Shown here: positions 18,233 through 27,279 of the stretch, one piece after another
Position numbering within the stretch: position 1 is the first letter of the stretch
Layout of the letters: each line of letters opens with the position of its first letter
Assembly: GCF_030696805.1 (NCBI RefSeq)
Contig: NZ_JAUYRO010000034.1
Location: forward strand, 54,764 to 118,763
Reading direction: 5' to 3'
Source of the DNA: Methyloversatilis sp.
Lineage (GTDB): Bacteria > Pseudomonadota > Gammaproteobacteria > Burkholderiales > Rhodocyclaceae
Length of the DNA stretch: 64,000 nucleotides
Notes under the pieces: model-generated
The model's database searches: none
What the model saw: only the letters and a program-made list of their open reading frames with translations
Told to the model about the DNA's origin: nothing
Position numbers and translations under genes: made by a program

Positions 18233-19365
18233 CAGGCGCTCCCGGCGCGGCCGAACAAACCGAAACGGGTCAGCTCGGACACCGTCTGTTGATAACGGTC
18301 TTCGGACGCCTGCGTACGCGCCCAGGTCTCGAATTCGGCCATGCCGGCATCGAGTGTGCAGGCCGGCGCGTAGCCAAGCTGCGCGCGCGAGGTACTCAGA
18401 TCTGCAACGCAACCGAAGATGTCGCCCACCCGGAACTCGCCCTTGTCTTCCATCGACACCGGCTTTCCTGCGGCGCGGGCGAGAGCATTCGCAATGTCGG
18501 CGATGGTGCTCGACACGCCGGCGCCCACATTGAAGACCGCGCCGGACGCCACGTCCTGCGTCAGCGACAACAGGTTGGCGGCGACCACATCCGATACATG
18601 CACGAAGTCTCGCACCGGCAAGCCGCCTTCGTAGACCGAAATCGGCTGACCCGCGCAGATGCGCGAGTAGAAGATCGACACCACCCCGGTGTACGGGTTG
18701 CGCAAGGACTGGCGGGAGCCGAACACATTGAAGTAGCGCAGGATGGTGGCCGGGATACCGAAGGTCGAGGCGGCGTAGCCGACGTAGTCTTCCTGCTGCT
18801 TCTTGGTGATCGCATAGACCGAAAACGGCTCGGCCAGCTTGTTCTCGGGTGTCGGTACAACATCGAGATCAGCGCCGCACACCGGACAGGGCATGGCGAA
18901 CCGGCCTGCCTGCAGACGCTCCCGGGCGCGGGCGCCCGGAAACTGTGCGCCATGTTCGGCACACCGATAGGCCCCCTCGCCGTAGATGGCCCGGGACGAA
19001 GACAGCAGGAAGCGCTTGATCTTGTGCCCACCCTTGACGATGCCCTCGATCAGGGTCGTCGTGCCGAGGCAATTCACGCGCACGTAGTGGGCCATGTCGT
19101 ACATGCTTTGCCCCACGCCGGTCAGCGAGGCGAAGTGGAACACGGCATCAACGCCTTCCAGCGCGCGCGCGACATCGGCTGCGTCGCACACGTCCCCGAC
19201 CATCAACTCGACTTCAGGCGCGAGGTAGACCGGTCGTTGCCGGCCCTCGCCATGTATCTGCGGATCGAGTATGTCGAGCGCACGCACGCTGTGGCCGTGC
19301 GCGAGAAGCGCATCGGCGGTATGCGAGCCGATGAAACCAGCACCACCCGTAATCAGTACTCGCAT
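18232..19365 (-). CDS. NAD-dependent sugar epimerase with Cys-rich insert
   Basis: A 377-aa extended short-chain dehydrogenase. The NAD loop is TGGAGFIGSH at the N-terminus and the catalytic YAITK lies near residue 185. Between them an insertion of about 45 residues carries a Cys/His cluster (RCAEHG ... CPVCGADL) that looks like a zinc ribbon. This insert is, as I recall, seen in dTDP-L-rhamnose 4-epimerase-like proteins, but the substrate is not decided here. The true start is ATG 19365, 19 bp after the DUF1302 gene; the open frame beyond it is a shadow. It probably makes the donor for the next glycosyltransferase. Confidence 0.88.
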   Translation of the reverse strand: MRVLITGGAGFIGSHTADALLAHGHSVRALDILDPQIHGEGRQRPVYLAPEVELMVGDVCDAADVARALEGVDAVFHFASLTGVGQSMYDMAHYVRVNCLGTTTLIEGIVKGGHKIKRFLLSSSRAIYGEGAYRCAEHGAQFPGARARERLQAGRFAMPCPVCGADLDVVPTPENKLAEPFSVYAITKKQQEDYVGYAASTFGIPATILRYFNVFGSRQSLRNPYTGVVSIFYSRICAGQPISVYEGGLPVRDFVHVSDVVAANLLSLTQDVASGAVFNVGAGVSSTIADIANALARAAGKPVSMEDKGEFRVGDIFGCVADLSTSRAQLGYAPACTLDAGMAEFETWARTQASEDRYQQTVSELTRFGLFGRAGSA

Positions 19366-19384
19366 TGACGACCCCGCTTTCGGC

Positions 19385-20785
19385 TCAGAATGAGTAGCGC
19401 ATTTCGCCGTAATAGCGATCCGATTCGCCGTAACGACCGAAGAAACCATTCGAGTTGCCGCCGAAAAGGTCGGCGCCGAACATGGCGCGCAAATTCGACT
19501 GAACGCGCCAGATGACCTTCGGCCGGAACATGTAGTCGTTGCGCACCAACGACTGCACCCACAGCACCTCGCCTTCCACGCGTTCGCCGAATTTGTGGTG
19601 ATACAGCAGCGACATGCCGTTCTCGCGCTTGGACGCCAGCAACTCCGGTGCGCGATCGTTGTGATAACGCTCGAAGTACTGGACGTTGAAACGCGCTTCG
19701 TTCTCGAGCGGGAAATCGAGGCCAACCGCGTAGTCGACCATGTTCTGCTTGACCAGGCCGTCCGCGCCGGGCAGCGACGTCGGCGCGCGCCGGTCCAGCG
19801 TCAGCACCCCTTCGGCGCGCAGCAACACGCGGCCGAAGTCCTTGCTCAGCGTTGAACCGTACTGATGTATCCAGTCATGCTCCGGCGTATACACCGCGGT
19901 CGGACCGACGATCTGGCGGGCGAAGGTCGGGTTGACGTCGAGGCTGCGGTAGTAAAAGGCCGACAGGTCCCAACCCTTCATCAGCGTGCTGACGCGCAGA
20001 CCGTAGTTCGAATTGCTCAACTTGCGATCCGGTCGCACCTGATCGTTGTAGACAGCTGTCAACCCGGAGATTTCGGGCTGGACAGGGTAGTAGTCGCCGC
20101 CGAAACGCCCGATGTTGTCGACGCTCACATAAGGTATCCAGACGACTTCCGCATGCACATTGCCGAGGAAGTACTCGGCGCGTGCGGCCCACTGTGGAAT
20201 ACGCAACTGGTCGAATTCGGGGTTGAAGAATTCGCGGGTGTCCTTGGCCGATACGACGTCGGCGAAGAAAAGACCGACCATTTCGCCCCATACGATGTGC
20301 TGGCGTCCGAGTCGAAGTTCCATGTTGCCCAGCGGCACATCGACGAACACCTCACGCCACTGGAACTCGCTGCGCTTGTCGTCACGCACATTCGCATTGT
20401 AGAAATCGTCTTCCCAGCCATAGGCGAAATCGTAATCGACGCGCCCGAAGGCCTTCCACTTGATGCCCTGCCCGAAGCTGCCGCTGCGCCCCAACTCGTT
20501 GCGCCAGCGCGCCTTCGACCAGTGGCTGTCACCGGCCACGGTGCGGGCCAGTTCGAACTGCGTGAATCCCTTCCAGCCGGACGTCGCGGGTGCCGATGCT
20601 TCGCCCAGATCCGGCAATGAACCCCCTGCGTCCGACTTCGCCGGTGTGTCGGACGCCGGTGCGTCGAGGAAGAGGTCGTCCAGCGGATCGGCGGCGTGCG
20701 CTGGGGGAAATGCGACAAGCAGCGCGATGGCCAACGATGGAATGACCGCATTCCGCTTCATCGGGGGCATGACTCGGGACATCAT
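19385..20785 (-). CDS. DUF1302-type outer-membrane beta-barrel protein
   Basis: A 466-aa exported protein with a signal peptide ending at PPAHA, a short Asp/Pro-rich linker, and a long beta-barrel region with motifs such as RLGRQHIVWGE. It ends in an aromatic C-terminal strand (GEMRYSF). It looks like the DUF1302 family of outer-membrane proteins that go with envelope transporters. The start ATG 20785 overlaps the ABC ATPase stop by one base. It may provide the outer-membrane step of the ABC exporter. Family confidence is moderate. Confidence 0.8.
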   Translation of the reverse strand: MMSRVMPPMKRNAVIPSLAIALLVAFPPAHAADPLDDLFLDAPASDTPAKSDAGGSLPDLGEASAPATSGWKGFTQFELARTVAGDSHWSKARWRNELGRSGSFGQGIKWKAFGRVDYDFAYGWEDDFYNANVRDDKRSEFQWREVFVDVPLGNMELRLGRQHIVWGEMVGLFFADVVSAKDTREFFNPEFDQLRIPQWAARAEYFLGNVHAEVVWIPYVSVDNIGRFGGDYYPVQPEISGLTAVYNDQVRPDRKLSNSNYGLRVSTLMKGWDLSAFYYRSLDVNPTFARQIVGPTAVYTPEHDWIHQYGSTLSKDFGRVLLRAEGVLTLDRRAPTSLPGADGLVKQNMVDYAVGLDFPLENEARFNVQYFERYHNDRAPELLASKRENGMSLLYHHKFGERVEGEVLWVQSLVRNDYMFRPKVIWRVQSNLRAMFGADLFGGNSNGFFGRYGESDRYYGEMRYSF

Positions 20786-21537
20786 CACGCCGCCTTGTCG
20801 GCAGCCGGCTTCGGCGGCTTGACATATGACCACTCACCCGGCGATTTCTGCACACCCAGTGCGGTCAATTCGCCGTCTTCGATGCGGACCAGACGGTCGG
20901 CCATCGACATGACGCGCTTGTCATGAGTGGAAAATATGAAGGTTGTTTTCAAGGTACGGTTGATCTCACGCATCAATTCAAGAATCGCGTCACCCGTCTT
21001 GCGATCAAGGTTGGCGGTCGGTTCGTCTGCCAGCACGATAGCGGGCTGTGCGGCCAGCGCCCGGGCGATCGCCACACGCTGGCGCTGGCCGCCGGACAAT
21101 TCGTTCGGTCGATTATTCATCTTTTTGCCCAGTCCGACCACGTCCAGGAAATAGCGGACGCGCCGGTCTCGTTCTTCCTTGCCGACTTCCGGCAACTGAA
21201 GCAACGGATACTCGACGTTTTCGTAGGCGGTGAGTACCGGCAGCAGATTGAAGGTCTGGAATATGAAACCGATGGTGCGAGCGCGCAGCCCGGCCAGTTG
21301 ATCCGGCGTCTGACCGGACACATCCTGCCCGTTGATCAGTATCTGCCCGCTGGTCGGCGTGTCGATGCAACCGATCAGATTGAGGAGGGTCGACTTGCCG
21401 CTGCCGGAGGGACCGGCGATGGCGATGAACACGCCGTCCTCAATATCGAGCGTGATATTCTTCAACGCGGTCACCAGCTGGCCGCCCAGCATGTAACTGC
21501 GGCTCACGTTCCGGATCTGGACGACGTTATTCATCAA
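20785..21537 (-). CDS. ABC transporter ATP-binding protein, LolD/MacB type
   Basis: A 250-aa cytoplasmic ATPase. Walker A is GPSGSGKST, the signature is [16 protein letters not shown], and Walker B is [12 protein letters not shown]. The sequence is closest to the LolD/MacB group. It is the natural partner of the two permeases at 11131-13578, which lack an adjacent ATPase, and there is no other permease near it. It heads a minus-strand operon and is divergent from the LolA-like gene, with only 51 bp between the two starts. Confidence 0.92.
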   Translation of the reverse strand: MMNNVVQIRNVSRSYMLGGQLVTALKNITLDIEDGVFIAIAGPSGSGKSTLLNLIGCIDTPTSGQILINGQDVSGQTPDQLAGLRARTIGFIFQTFNLLPVLTAYENVEYPLLQLPEVGKEERDRRVRYFLDVVGLGKKMNNRPNELSGGQRQRVAIARALAAQPAIVLADEPTANLDRKTGDAILELMREINRTLKTTFIFSTHDKRVMSMADRLVRIEDGELTALGVQKSPGEWSYVKPPKPAADKAA

Positions 21538-21588
21538 TACGCCCGGCTAGAGTTGAGGGCGGGACGCCCGCCACTGGAGACATCACGA

Positions 21589-22410
21589 ATGGCATTGCTT
21601 TCCTGCATCCGTCCGGCTGAACGACGGACCCGCTCATTGCGCGCTGCAGCAGTACCCAATCGCCTGGCATCGCTTGCTCGCTGCGTACTCGCTTCGGTCG
21701 CATTGGGTTCGGCATTTCTTGTTGCCCAGCCTGCCTTTGCTCAGGATGCCGCGAGTATAGTGGAAAAGGCCGACACGATCCGCTTCCCGCGCGAGGCCTT
21801 CCAGGTCGAAGTCAGCATCACGTCAAACAGCTCGAGCGGTGAAGAATTCCGCAAGTTCAGGATTCTGTCCAAGGGCAGCAGCAACACGATCATCCAGACC
21901 ATCGAACCGGCGTCCGAGCGCGGGCAGATACTGTTGATGAAAGAACGTGACCTGTGGGCATTCCTGCCGACGGTATCGCAACCGGTACGCCTCTCCCTCG
22001 CCCAGCGTCTGACGGGTCAGGTGGCAAACGGTGATCTTGCGCGCGCCAATTTTTCCGGGGATTACACGCCCAGACTGATCGGGGTCGAGAAGATCGATGG
22101 CGCCGATCACCATGCACTGGAGCTCACGGCAGTGGATCGCTCGGTGACCTATGCACGCGTGCTCTACTGGGTCCGTGTGAGCAATGGCGCGCCACACAAG
22201 GCCGAGTTTTATTCACTTTCGGGAAAACTGCTGAAAACCTGCGTGTACGACGAGTACAAGACCTTGGGCGGAAAATTGCGGCCGACGCGGCTGGTCATGC
22301 AGGATGCCCTCAGGGAAGGCGATCAATCTGTGCTTGAATACAGCGCATTGCAGTTGCGCGAACTCCCGGACAAGATATTCACGAAGGAATATCTGAAAAA
22401 GGTGGAGTAG
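21589..22410 (+). CDS. LolA-like outer-membrane lipoprotein-sorting protein
   Basis: A 273-aa periplasmic protein of the COG2834 (LolA-like) type with a long N-terminal signal region ending at AQPAFAQD. The body shows the half-barrel pattern (ERGQILLMKERDLWAFLPTV, then ARVLYWVRVSNGAPHKAEFY), with YKTLGGKLRPTRLVM near the C-terminus. Such proteins carry lipophilic cargo across the periplasm. It pairs logically with the divergent ATPase and the two permeases as a Lol/MacB-like export path. The longer frame upstream is antisense to the ATPase gene and not real. Confidence 0.85.
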   Translation: MALLSCIRPAERRTRSLRAAAVPNRLASLARCVLASVALGSAFLVAQPAFAQDAASIVEKADTIRFPREAFQVEVSITSNSSSGEEFRKFRILSKGSSNTIIQTIEPASERGQILLMKERDLWAFLPTVSQPVRLSLAQRLTGQVANGDLARANFSGDYTPRLIGVEKIDGADHHALELTAVDRSVTYARVLYWVRVSNGAPHKAEFYSLSGKLLKTCVYDEYKTLGGKLRPTRLVMQDALREGDQSVLEYSALQLRELPDKIFTKEYLKKVE

Positions 22411-22470
22411 CCGCATCCTGCCGTCACGTCGCGGAACGAATCCAGCGTCGTCTATCGTGGTCAGATCATC

Positions 22471-23220
22471 ATGTTTCTGCTCGAAGTCGGAAACCTAAAA
22501 GATAATTTTGCCAAGTATTTCTCGGTGGAAGCGGCCGTCACCGACGAACTCAAGCACGAGGTGTTTCGCGTCAGACACGCGGTGTACTGCGAAGAGCTTG
22601 GCTACGAAAACACCAATCCGGAACACCAGGAAACCGACAGCTACGACGAGCGGTCATTGCACATCGCGTTGCGCGCACAGGCACACGGCCGCATTGTTGG
22701 CTGTGTCCGGCTGGTGCAGTGCGACCCCGATACGCCGGAAAAACTGCTGCCATTCGAAAATCTCTGCGCCGATGCCATAGACCGGTCGATCATCGATCCG
22801 GCGAAGGTGGATCGATGCGCCATGGTCGAAATTTCGCGCCTGGCGGTGTTGTCCGATTACCGCAAGCGGAAGGGCGACAGCGGCAGCCCGATGGCGATTT
22901 CCGACGAAGACATGGGCACGCGCGATCAGCCGCGTTTCCCGTACATCCCGGTCGGCCTGTATCTGGGCCTGCTCGTGGCGGCGGAACTGCACGGCATCGA
23001 ACACTTGTTCACGCTTACCGAAGCGCGGCTGGCGCGACACCTGTCGGCGCTGGGGTTTCGCATACACCTGATCGGGCGCGCGATCGAACATCGCGGCAAG
23101 CGCGTGCCGTCAGTCATCTACCGCACCGAACTGATGGCCCACCTGCCCGCTTTCATGCAGCCGCTGTACGACCAGATGAAGCAGGACATGTCGCGCCAGT
23201 ACGCGTGCGAGCCGGCCTGA
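22471..23220 (+). CDS. Exosortase-associated N-acyl amino acid synthase (GNAT)
   Basis: A 249-aa acyltransferase of the PEP-CTERM/exosortase-associated family (TIGR03694), related to LuxI-type and FeeM synthases. It has VFRVRHAVYCEELGYE at residues 30-46, a DERSLHIAL segment and VEISRLAVLSDYRKRKGD around the acyl-binding core. Members of this family are known to make long-chain N-acyl amino acids linked with PEP-CTERM loci. The product may be the lipid moved by the neighbouring ABC/LolA-like system. It lies 60 bp after the LolA-like gene on the same strand. Confidence 0.9.
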   Translation: MFLLEVGNLKDNFAKYFSVEAAVTDELKHEVFRVRHAVYCEELGYENTNPEHQETDSYDERSLHIALRAQAHGRIVGCVRLVQCDPDTPEKLLPFENLCADAIDRSIIDPAKVDRCAMVEISRLAVLSDYRKRKGDSGSPMAISDEDMGTRDQPRFPYIPVGLYLGLLVAAELHGIEHLFTLTEARLARHLSALGFRIHLIGRAIEHRGKRVPSVIYRTELMAHLPAFMQPLYDQMKQDMSRQYACEPA

Positions 23221-23250
23221 ATCAAGATTGCTTCGCCGGCGGCGGGCCGG

Positions 23251-23862
23251 CTACTGCCTGATTGCCTCCAGTTCGAAGGTCAGCGCCACTTCATCGCCGA
23301 CCAGCCCCTTTTCCACGCCGTAGGTCATGCCCCATTCGCTGCGCCGTATCGTCGTGCGCGCCGAAATGCCCAGCGTGTGCTTCTTGTGGCCGAACGGGTA
23401 GCTGGCCGCCTTGTTCAGCGTCACGTCGAGCGTGACCGGGCGGGTCTGGCCTAGCAGAGTCAGCTTGCCTGCCAGCTTGCCGGCTGCAGGGCTGGTCGTT
23501 TCGAATCCGGTGGCTTCGAACACGATGTCCGGATACTGTTTGGCGTCGAGGAAGTCGTTTTCCCGCACGTGGTTGTCGCGCGCCTTGTGGTTGGTGAACA
23601 CGCTGTCGGCCGACACGACGACGCGCCCCGAACTGAGTTTGCGCGTCTGTTCGTCGTAGACGAAGCTGCCCTTGCCTTTCAGGAACAGGCCGAGGGTGTC
23701 GGCGAAGCCGATGTGGGCGACCCCGAAACCGATCGAAAAGTGATCGGGATCGATGTCGTAGGTGCGCGGCTCGGCGTGCGCAGCAACACCAAACGTGCCG
23801 CAGGCCAGTGCGACAAGCAGCGGGCGGTACAGCTGCTGCAGAAGCGGATGCGTCGTTTTCAT
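23251..23862 (-). CDS. YceI-family periplasmic lipid-binding protein
   Basis: A 203-aa exported YceI protein with a signal peptide ending at AAHA, then the lipocalin-like YceI domain (YDIDPDHFSIGFGVAHIGFADTLG ... TLTLLGQTRPVTLDVTLN). Such proteins bind isoprenoid chains in the periplasm. Start ATG 23862 follows GAGGG; the frame continues upstream only as a shadow. It is convergent with the acyltransferase gene and lies 16 bp downstream of the CDP-alcohol phosphatidyltransferase on the same strand. Confidence 0.93.
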   Translation of the reverse strand: MKTTHPLLQQLYRPLLVALACGTFGVAAHAEPRTYDIDPDHFSIGFGVAHIGFADTLGLFLKGKGSFVYDEQTRKLSSGRVVVSADSVFTNHKARDNHVRENDFLDAKQYPDIVFEATGFETTSPAAGKLAGKLTLLGQTRPVTLDVTLNKAASYPFGHKKHTLGISARTTIRRSEWGMTYGVEKGLVGDEVALTFELEAIRQ

Positions 23863-23878
23863 GGCAAGCCCTCCCGGT

Positions 23879-24589
23879 TCAGTCGGAAATCCGACAAAGA
23901 TCAGTGTGCGCCCGCCGGCGGTACAGCCAGCGGATGTCGATGAAGAACGAGGCGGCGAGCGCAAGCAGAGCGACGCCCAGCAGCGCGGCCGTGGTACGCG
24001 CATCGACGGCCGGCAGCAGGCACGCCAGCAGGCAGGCCACTTGCACCACACATACCGTCTTGCGGCGCACGCTGTCCGGCAGCGGGTGATCGAGCCAGCG
24101 CCAGACCGGCATCGCGGCGACGAAGGCGTAGCGCATCGCCCCGATCGCCAGTACCCAGGGCCCGACCTTGCCGAGCAGTACCGGCGCCAGGCACAGCACC
24201 GCGATCAGGAATGCGTCGAGTTCCATGTCGAAGCGCGCACCGAAATCGCTGGCGGCGTCAAAGCGGCGGGCGACCCAGCCATCGACCCCGTCGAGCAGCA
24301 ACGCGGCAAGCGCCAGCACGGCGAACGGCGTCGCCTGTGCCGCCAGCGAAGATGGGCTCGCCAGCGCGCCGGCCAGCAACGCCACCAGCAACGCGCGAAA
24401 CAGCGTCACGCGATTGGCCGCGCCCAGCGGCCGACGCCCGTCCGGCCAGCAGCGCAGCAGCAATGCAGCCATCACCATATAAACAAGCAGCGTGGCAACG
24501 CCGACCCCCGGCGGCAGATCGAGCGCGTGCGCAAGGGTGGCCGTCAGGATGGCGAGCAGCACGCCACCCGCCAGCAGATCCACCCACAT
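23879..24589 (-). CDS. CDP-alcohol phosphatidyltransferase family protein
   Basis: A 236-aa integral membrane enzyme of the CDP-alcohol phosphatidyltransferase family, which joins a CDP-linked moiety to an alcohol. The full active-site motif DG-x2-AR-x8-G-x3-D-x3-D is present ([19 protein letters not shown], then [10 protein letters not shown]). It has about seven membrane spans, including one extra N-terminal pair. The start is uncertain: TTG 24691 opens the frame, and ATG 24589 is the first ATG. It is divergent from the 24786 operon, so it may share its regulation. The substrate is unknown. Confidence 0.85.
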   Translation of the reverse strand: MWVDLLAGGVLLAILTATLAHALDLPPGVGVATLLVYMVMAALLLRCWPDGRRPLGAANRVTLFRALLVALLAGALASPSSLAAQATPFAVLALAALLLDGVDGWVARRFDAASDFGARFDMELDAFLIAVLCLAPVLLGKVGPWVLAIGAMRYAFVAAMPVWRWLDHPLPDSVRRKTVCVVQVACLLACLLPAVDARTTAALLGVALLALAASFFIDIRWLYRRRAHTDLCRISD

Positions 24590-24785
24590 CGGCGGCACCG
24601 CGTTCAACGGTCGCGCGTCACCCAGTCCTGCTGCCAAGCCGATCTCCCTGAGTCCTGTCCCGCGGTGTCTGCAATTTCCGACATCGTGCAACCTTCAGTC
24701 GTGGCGGCACGTCCATCCACCTGCATACTTCAGCTCGCGTTTCGATCCGTTGAAGCACCGAATCGTTCGCTCACGACGAAAAACC

Positions 24786-25787
24786 ATGCCCACCGATCAC
24801 ACGTCTGCATTCTGGACCGTCCCGCCCGGCGCCGGCGAACTGCGCACCGAAGCGCTGCCTGCGCTGCGCGCCGGTGAGGTGCGCGTGCGCGCGCTGTACA
24901 GCGGCATCAGCCGCGGCACCGAAAGTCTCGTATTCCGTGGCGAAGTCCCGGCAAGCGAGTATCAGCGCATGCGCGCCCCATTCCAGCAAGGGGACTTCCC
25001 CGGTCCGGTGAAGTACGGCTACATCAGCGTCGGCATCGTCGAGGACGGCATGGGCAAACAGGCGGCAGCGCTGCGCGGCCGCACCGTGTTTTGCCTGCAC
25101 CCGCACCAGCAGCGCTATGTGGTGCCGGCCGACGCTGTCGTGCCGCTGCCCGAAGGCCTGCCGGCGGCGCGCGCAGTATTGGCCGCCAATATGGAAACCG
25201 CGATCAACGCCGTGTGGGATGCCGCGCCATCGGTCGGTGATCGCATTGCGGTCATCGGGGCCGGCGTCGTCGGCACCCTGGTCGCCTGGCTTTGCGCGCG
25301 CATCCCGGGCACCCAGGTTTCGCTGATCGACATCGATCCGGGCCGAGCCGCGCCGGCCGCTGCGCTCGGCCTCGCCTTGCGCGTGCCCAACGCGGCCGAC
25401 TGCCCACAGGAATGCGACCTCGTCATCCATGCCAGCGGCAGCGCCTCCGGCCTGCGCAGCGCGCTGGCGATGGCCGGCTTCGAAGCGACCGTGGTCGAAA
25501 TGAGCTGGTTCGGCCAGCAGACGGTCGCGCTGCCACTGGGCGAAGCCTTCCACGCAAAGCGCCTCACGCTGCGTTCCAGCCAGGTCGGTCACCTGCCGCC
25601 CACGCGACTGCCGCGCTGGACTTATCGGCGGCGTATGGAACTCGCGCTGTCGCTGCTCGTCGACCACAGTCTTGACGCCCTGATCAGCGGTGAAAGCGAT
25701 TTCGCCGGGCTGCCCGAACTGATGCCCGCGCTGGCTACGGATGGCGCCGGTGTGCTGTGCCACCGCATCCGCTACCCGGGCGCCTGA
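24786..25787 (+). CDS. MDR-family zinc-type alcohol dehydrogenase
   Basis: A 333-aa medium-chain dehydrogenase/reductase. The NAD(P) loop is [15 protein letters not shown] near residues 157-171, and the N-terminal GroES-like domain includes [15 protein letters not shown] and [11 protein letters not shown]. The structural zinc Cys cluster of classical alcohol dehydrogenases is absent. It is the first gene of a five-gene plus-strand operon whose later genes overlap by 4 bp. It probably oxidises or reduces an intermediate of that pathway. Confidence 0.87.
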   Translation: MPTDHTSAFWTVPPGAGELRTEALPALRAGEVRVRALYSGISRGTESLVFRGEVPASEYQRMRAPFQQGDFPGPVKYGYISVGIVEDGMGKQAAALRGRTVFCLHPHQQRYVVPADAVVPLPEGLPAARAVLAANMETAINAVWDAAPSVGDRIAVIGAGVVGTLVAWLCARIPGTQVSLIDIDPGRAAPAAALGLALRVPNAADCPQECDLVIHASGSASGLRSALAMAGFEATVVEMSWFGQQTVALPLGEAFHAKRLTLRSSQVGHLPPTRLPRWTYRRRMELALSLLVDHSLDALISGESDFAGLPELMPALATDGAGVLCHRIRYPGA

Positions 25788-25822
25788 CCTTCTGCCCTGT
25801 TTCCCCACACCAAGGACCTTCC

Positions 25823-26221
25823 ATGTACAGCCTCACCGTCCGCGACCACATCATGATTGCGCACAGCTTCCAAGGCGAAATCTTCGGCCCGGCGCAGCGC
25901 ATGCACGGCGCCACCTACCTGATCGACGTGTGTTTCCAGCGCGCCGAACTCGACGCCGACGGGCTGGTGATCGACATCGGCCTCGCCAGTACCGTGCTGC
26001 ATGAGGTGCTGGCCGACCTGAACTTCCGCAACCTCGACGAAGAACCCGCCTTCAAGGGCCGGAACACGACGACCGAATTCATGGCGCGCGTGGTGTTCGA
26101 CCGCATCGCTGCCGCCACGCGCGACGGCCGGCTGGGCGACAGCGGGCGCGGGCTGGATCGGCTGAAGGTGACATTGCACGAATCGCACGTCGCCTGGGCC
26201 GGCTACGAAGCGGATCTGTGA
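25823..26221 (+). CDS. Degenerate 6-pyruvoyl-tetrahydropterin-synthase-like protein
   Basis: A 132-aa member of the PTPS/QueD fold (COG0720). Conserved parts include MIAHSF (first zinc His), LVIDIG and the C-terminal [11 protein letters not shown] (catalytic Glu). Several residues needed for QueD or PTPS chemistry are missing. The nucleophile Cys region KCGRLHGH reads PAQRMHGA, so the Cys and one zinc His are lost, and the DHHYLN segment with the catalytic His reads LNFRNLD. It is therefore probably not a normal QueD. The start is ATG 25823, and the stop overlaps the next gene (GTGA). Confidence 0.88.
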   Translation: MYSLTVRDHIMIAHSFQGEIFGPAQRMHGATYLIDVCFQRAELDADGLVIDIGLASTVLHEVLADLNFRNLDEEPAFKGRNTTTEFMARVVFDRIAAATRDGRLGDSGRGLDRLKVTLHESHVAWAGYEADL

Positions 26222-27279
26222 CGCTGCATTTCATCGTCGCGGGCGACCCGGCGCAGCACACTGGCGGCTACCGCTACGATGCGCGCATCGTGGCCGCGCT
26301 GCGCGCACGCGGCTGGGCCGTCGAGGTGACCGGCCTGCCCGGCCGCTTCCCCGACGCCGACGACACGGCGCGCCGTGCGCTGCAGCGCACGCTGGCCGCG
26401 TTGCCCGACGGCAGCGCCGTGGTGATCGATGGTCTGGCACTTGGCGGCCTGCCCGACGTCGCGGCGGCGCACGCCGGGCGGCTGCGCCTGATTGCGCTGA
26501 TCCACCATCCGCTGGCCGACGAAACCGGTCTCGACGCCGACCGGCGCCGTGCCCTGCTGCGCAGCGAATGCGTGGCGCTTTCGCACATGGCCGGCATCGT
26601 CACCAGCAGCCATTTCACGGCGCGCCGGCTGGCCGACCATGGTGTTGGAGGCAGACCACTTGCCGTCGTCGAACCGGGCGTCGACGCCGCTCCGCTGGCC
26701 GCCGCCGACCACGCACCGCCGCGACTGCTGTGCGTGGCCACCGTCACGCCACGCAAGGGCCACAACGTGCTGATCGCCGCGCTGGAGTCGATCGCCGACC
26801 TCGACTGGACCTGCGACTGCATCGGCTCGACCACCCGCACGCCGGAACACGCGGCACAGGTTGCCGAGCAGATTTCCGCCGCCGGCCTCTATGCGCGCAT
26901 CCGCCTGCACGGCGAATGCAGCGACGCAACGCTGGCCGATGCGTGGCTGGCCGCCGACCTGTTCGTGCTGCCATCGCATTACGAAGGCTATGGCATGGTG
27001 ATTACCGAAGCGCTGGCGCACGGCCTGCCGGTGCTCACGACGACCGGCGGTGCGCTGGCCGACACCTTGCCGCCGGGCACCGGCGTTGCCGTCGCGCCCG
27101 GTGACGCGCCGGCGCTGGCGGCAGCGCTGCGCCACCTGATCGGCGACACCTCCACCCGCCATGCGCTGCGCGCAGGCGCACGCGCCTTGCGCCCCGAGCT
27201 GCCGGACTGGACCGTCGCCGGCGACGCCTTCGCCACCGCGCTGCGGAACATGCTCGCCGTGGCGGATCAGACCGCATGA
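26218..27279 (+). CDS. GT4-family glycosyltransferase
   Basis: A 353-aa retaining glycosyltransferase of the GT4 family. The donor-binding half carries [19 protein letters not shown] (E-x7-E type) near residues 260-280. It starts at GTG 26218, overlapping the stop of the preceding gene, and its own stop overlaps the next gene by ATGA. This tight coupling places it in the same pathway as the PTPS-like protein and the methyltransferase. The donor and acceptor are unknown. Confidence 0.9.
   Translation: MTLHFIVAGDPAQHTGGYRYDARIVAALRARGWAVEVTGLPGRFPDADDTARRALQRTLAALPDGSAVVIDGLALGGLPDVAAAHAGRLRLIALIHHPLADETGLDADRRRALLRSECVALSHMAGIVTSSHFTARRLADHGVGGRPLAVVEPGVDAAPLAAADHAPPRLLCVATVTPRKGHNVLIAALESIADLDWTCDCIGSTTRTPEHAAQVAEQISAAGLYARIRLHGECSDATLADAWLAADLFVLPSHYEGYGMVITEALAHGLPVLTTTGGALADTLPPGTGVAVAPGDAPALAAALRHLIGDTSTRHALRAGARALRPELPDWTVAGDAFATALRNMLAVADQTA

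Noticed and set aside
20923..21588. Long N-terminal extension of the LolA-like protein
   Set aside because: It is antisense to the ABC ATPase gene and would remove the signal peptide from the N-terminus.
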